In this document: positions 63,893 to 64,000 of the stretch, in pieces
Numbering within the stretch: position 1 is the first letter of the stretch
Layout: every line of letters begins with the position of its first letter
NCBI GenBank assembly: GCA_026168455.1
Contig: CM047431.1
Coordinates: forward strand, 4,431,603-4,495,602
Reading direction: 5' to 3'
DNA length: 64,000 nucleotides
Source: Theocolax elegans
Lineage: Eukaryota > Arthropoda > Insecta > Hymenoptera > Cerocephalidae
Program-made: the position numbers and the translations under genes
The notes under the pieces: generated by a model
Told to the model about the DNA's origin: nothing
The model's database searches: none
What the model saw: only the letters and a program-made list of their open reading frames with translations

Positions 63893-64000
63893 ATCTCTAC
63901 TCGCTCTCTCTCATTCTTTCTTACTCTGTACCTCTCATTCTCTCTCTCTCTACCTCTCAATCTTTCTCACTCTGTACCTCTCATTCTCTCTCTCTCTCTA
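63893..64000 (+). repeat. Pyrimidine-rich satellite, block S7 (runs off the window)
   Basis: CT-rich DNA with ACTCTGTACCTCTCATTCTC repeated twice, a variant of the unit in S4 and S6. It continues beyond the window. Confidence 0.92.

Noticed and set aside
1..64000. CRISPR array, operon, riboswitch or bacterial-type genes
   Set aside because: All repeats are eukaryotic satellites, minisatellites or transposon ends; no spacer-repeat pattern and no prokaryotic gene organisation.

Overview
The window is a eukaryotic, AT-rich genomic region made almost entirely of transposable elements and simple repeats. Several things point to an insect: an R1-clade LINE inserted in an AC microsatellite, piggyBac and Kolobok-type DNA transposons, Penelope-like elements, Ty3/Gypsy elements, a chuvirus-like glycoprotein relic and one apolipophorin-like exon. 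A hymenopteran such as an ant is my guess; nothing in the sequence proves it. No bacterial genes, operons or CRISPR arrays are present, and I find no complete host gene.

Layout, left part. Bases 1-4976 hold a nearly full-length R1-clade (Waldo/Mino-like) LINE with (AC)n on both sides. Bases 5-7.3 kb are AT-rich, with a fold-back element, a GC-rich structured segment and a tRNA-like SINE head. Bases 7366-10681 are a 1658-bp unit repeated twice in tandem; each unit holds a 1084-bp, apparently noncoding, strongly structured insertion with a 16-17 bp target duplication. Bases 12.5-15.2 kb (minus strand) hold relics of a family B DNA polymerase, a Gypsy-type gag and a chuvirus-like glycoprotein.

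Middle part. From 15.6 to 31.9 kb lies a nest of Penelope-like elements. They carry GIY-YIG endonuclease fragments, inverted pLTR arms and a hammerhead-ribozyme-like core. They are interrupted by a piggyBac copy, three solo LTRs of about 1.03-1.06 kb with perfect 4-bp target duplications, a Kolobok-type element, a fold-back element and a TTAA-flanked MITE.

Right part. From 32.9 kb to the end, a pyrimidine-rich (TC-type) composite satellite is split by five LINE copies, all on the plus strand. Each ends in AATAAA plus a short TCAA-repeat tail that runs straight into the satellite. A Gypsy element with both LTRs (34141-42430) sits inside the first LINE copy. A Kolobok element and a 1.47-kb duplication split the third. 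A Gypsy internal region without LTRs (53.2-57.75 kb) lies between satellite blocks.

Most notable signals. (1) In both longer LINEs, ORF1 ends in TGA-CTA and ORF2 continues in the same frame with no ATG before the endonuclease, which suggests stop-codon readthrough. (2) The Gypsy gag-pol junction has a textbook -1 frameshift signal: GGGAAAC, an 8-nt spacer and a 7-bp stem. (3) The structured 1084-bp retroposon is unidentified. (4) The LINEs appear to target the satellite. Nearly every coding region carries at least one stop or frameshift, so most of the window is decaying; the R1-clade ORF2 is the main uninterrupted ORF.
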